This document shows positions 62,390 through 64,000 of a stretch of DNA of 64,000 nt, piece by piece. The translations under genes and the position numbers were made by a program. The notes below the pieces were generated by a model, which did no database searches, had not been told where the DNA came from, and saw only the letters and a list, made by a program, of their open reading frames with translations. The stretch covers positions 2,223,430 to 2,287,429 of the forward strand of contig NZ_CP133268.1 in the NCBI RefSeq assembly GCF_030915385.1, given 5' to 3'. Every line of letters starts with the position of its first letter. The first letter of the stretch is position 1. This DNA is from Neobacillus sp. PS3-12 (GTDB lineage Bacteria; Bacillota; Bacilli; Bacillales; Cytobacillaceae).

Positions 62390-63921
62390 TCAACACACAC
62401 CAGGCACAATTCCACCGTTTTCTTTTAACAAGGCACGATTGTTCAATTTAACAGCTTCCCAAATGCTTTGATCGGTGATTCTATCCTTTCCTTGGAGATC
62501 AGTTATAGTTCTAGCAAGACGAAGGATTTTGATATGTGTTCGATTGCTCCAGTTTTTCTTTGCTGAAAATTGATCAAGCATCCGTTGCTGTTCAAATGTC
62601 AATGGGCTTAATTTTACTAGAGTATCATAATCTATTCTCGAATTGGTTATTTCTTTTCCATAACGATCATATTGCCTTTTTCGGGCTTCCTCCACTCTTT
62701 TGCGAATAATATGTGATGGTTCACCCTCTCTTTTCTCAGTTTTAAAATCAACTGAGCTTAAAGATAGATTAATATCAAAACGATCTCTTAACGGGCCGGA
62801 TAATTTATTTTGATAAGAAAGAATTTGCTTTGGAGTGCAAGTACAATAGTGGGAGTTAGAACCTGCGTAGCCACAAGGGCATGGGTTCATGGCAGAAACT
62901 AAAATAAATGATGCAGGATATTTGATGGTTGCTTGCGTGCGGCTAATCGTCACAGTACCACTTTCTAAAGGCTGTCGAAGCATATCAAGGGTTTTCTTCG
63001 AAAATTCTGCAATTTCGTCTAAAAATAATACACCACGATGTGCTAATGACACCTCTCCTGGTTTAGGATATTGTCCGCCGCCAATGATCGAGATGGCTGA
63101 TGCCGAATGATGTGGATTGCGAAATGGAGGCATATTTACTTGGGGGTAAGAATTTCCGCTTAAGCTATATAAACTCATCATTTCTAATTGGGCTTCCTTT
63201 GTTAATGGGGGTAAAATGGATGGAAAGCTTTCCGCCAACATACTTTTTCCACAGCCTGGTGGTCCCGTCATAAAAACATGATGCTCCCCAGCAGCAGCGA
63301 CTTCCAAAGCACTTTTAGCATAGGAATGACCAATAATTTGTTGAAAATCAATATAATTCAAAGGGACAATTTCTTCTTTCTGTTGTTGTGAGAAAAACGG
63401 TAGAATATTCTGCCCTGAAAGATGTTGAACGACTTCATGCAAGGAGGACACATAAACAATTTCAAGTTCATCAAACTCTAATAATGGAAGTCTTTCATCA
63501 AAGGGCATGTACAATCGTTTTATTCCTAATCTTTTGGCAGCCAGCACCGTTGGCAGCATTCCTTTCAACCGGCTCAATCTCGCCATACAAATGATAATGC
63601 TCCAATAAAACCTGTATGATCAGGGATCTTAACCTTGAGTTCCTTAATGCTTAATAACACACAGATGGCCATTGCTAGATCAAACATTGGTCCATTTTTC
63701 TTTTGTTCGGATGGGGAAAGGCTAATAATGATTTTTTTATCTGCCAGTGAATGGCCAAATGAGTGGAGTGCTGCCATGATTCGGTCTTTTGATTCCTTAA
63801 CAGAAGCATCCGGCAACCCGACAATGACAATCGATTCCACGCCAGCAAACGCCTTTACCGCAACATTCACAAAGTATCCTTCCATGCCTTTTAAACCAAT
63901 ACTCGTAACCTTAATGCTCAC
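62390..63921 (-). pseudogene. comM: YifB/ComM family Mg-chelatase-like AAA ATPase, frameshifted
   Basis: About 510 residues in total. From the GTG at 63921 the first frame gives SIKVTSIGLKGMEGYFVNVAV, VIVGLPDASVKESKDR and IGALS; then two single-base excesses (in TTT at 63589-63591 and near 63566) separate it from KGMLPTVLAAKRLGIKRLY. The large second part is intact: Walker A MTGPPGCGKSML, RNPHHSAS, GEVSLAHRGVLFLDEIAEF (Walker B), the Zn-finger-like CPCGYAGSNSHYCTCTP, and the C-terminal helical lid. ComM is a branch-migration helicase that helps integration of transforming DNA. A broken copy of its start is at 58830-58997. Confidence 0.87.
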
Positions 63922-64000
63922 AATGACACCCCACATTCGTTTTTATTTAGTAGGAGTTTTCCAGTATCCGAAAAAGATAATTTAGTATAGCCAGACTTTA
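63922..64000. other. Window end upstream of yifB
   Basis: 79 nt of leader sequence with the GGGGTG ribosome-binding site of yifB. Nothing else is seen. Confidence 0.4.

Overview
The window reads as chromosomal DNA of an aerobic, spore-forming Bacillaceae species (Bacillus/Neobacillus-like; the genus is inferred, not proven). Supporting signs are strong AGGAGG ribosome-binding sites, a CodY-type regulator, a ComK-type protein, a KinB-like kinase, KipI/KipA homologues, an LCP cell-wall ligase and ComM/YifB. No rRNA, tRNA, CRISPR array or prophage structural gene was seen.

Layout. 1-8.4 kb: a LacI-controlled glycan-uptake operon on the minus strand (solute-binding protein, two permeases, GH13 glucosidase, DUF1861 protein, GH130 phosphorylase cut by the window edge), its divergent LacI regulator and manA. 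8.5-8.6 kb: three 43-nt hairpin repeats. 9.1-14.0 kb: a 5-oxoproline operon (pxpB, pxpC, pxpA, DUF969, DUF979, pcp). 14.2-20.0 kb: an RpiR regulator, a IIABC PTS permease and a GH38 alpha-mannosidase, resembling the E. coli mngA/mngB mannosylglycerate system. 20.1-24.7 kb: an unknown protein and the dTDP-rhamnose genes rmlACDB. 25.2-29.8 kb: cell-surface genes (Ser/Thr-rich anchored protein, LCP ligase, YkuD-domain protein) and a small sigma factor. 29.8-33.8 kb: small accessory genes (UPF0175, two tiny membrane proteins, Uma2, PepSY) among gene remnants and repeats. 34.0-40.5 kb: a chemoreceptor, an integrase remnant, a KinB-like kinase, a CodY paralogue and a TDT transporter. 40.9 kb: an ADP-ribosyltransferase-like protein. 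41.8-45.0 kb: an acyl-CoA operon (AMP ligase, thiolase, two hot-dog proteins). 45.3-48.9 kb: GntR, DUF2848, nitrilase-family and MFS genes. 49.5-57.0 kb: a cyclic-di-GMP block (histidine kinase, response regulator, HPt-REC-GGDEF-REC and PAS-GGDEF-EAL-PilZ proteins), the last behind a c-di-GMP-I riboswitch and terminator. 57.7-61.4 kb: a duplicated comK-like segment separated by an IS3-family element. 61.6-63.9 kb: a HTH protein and comM/yifB.

Two themes stand out. First, mannose chemistry recurs: GH130, DUF1861, ManA, and the PTS/GH38 pair, plus a broken extra copy of the GH38 gene at 24.8 kb. Second, signalling and developmental control is dense: KinB-like, CodY-like, ComK-like, and a c-di-GMP module with RNA feedback.

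An important caveat: at least nine otherwise well-conserved genes are broken by one- or two-base indels or by one stop codon, several in homopolymer runs. This may be uncorrected sequencing error rather than gene decay, and the broken genes are annotated here as single interrupted loci. Dispersed intergenic repeats occur throughout, and several gene remnants end exactly at a repeat copy.
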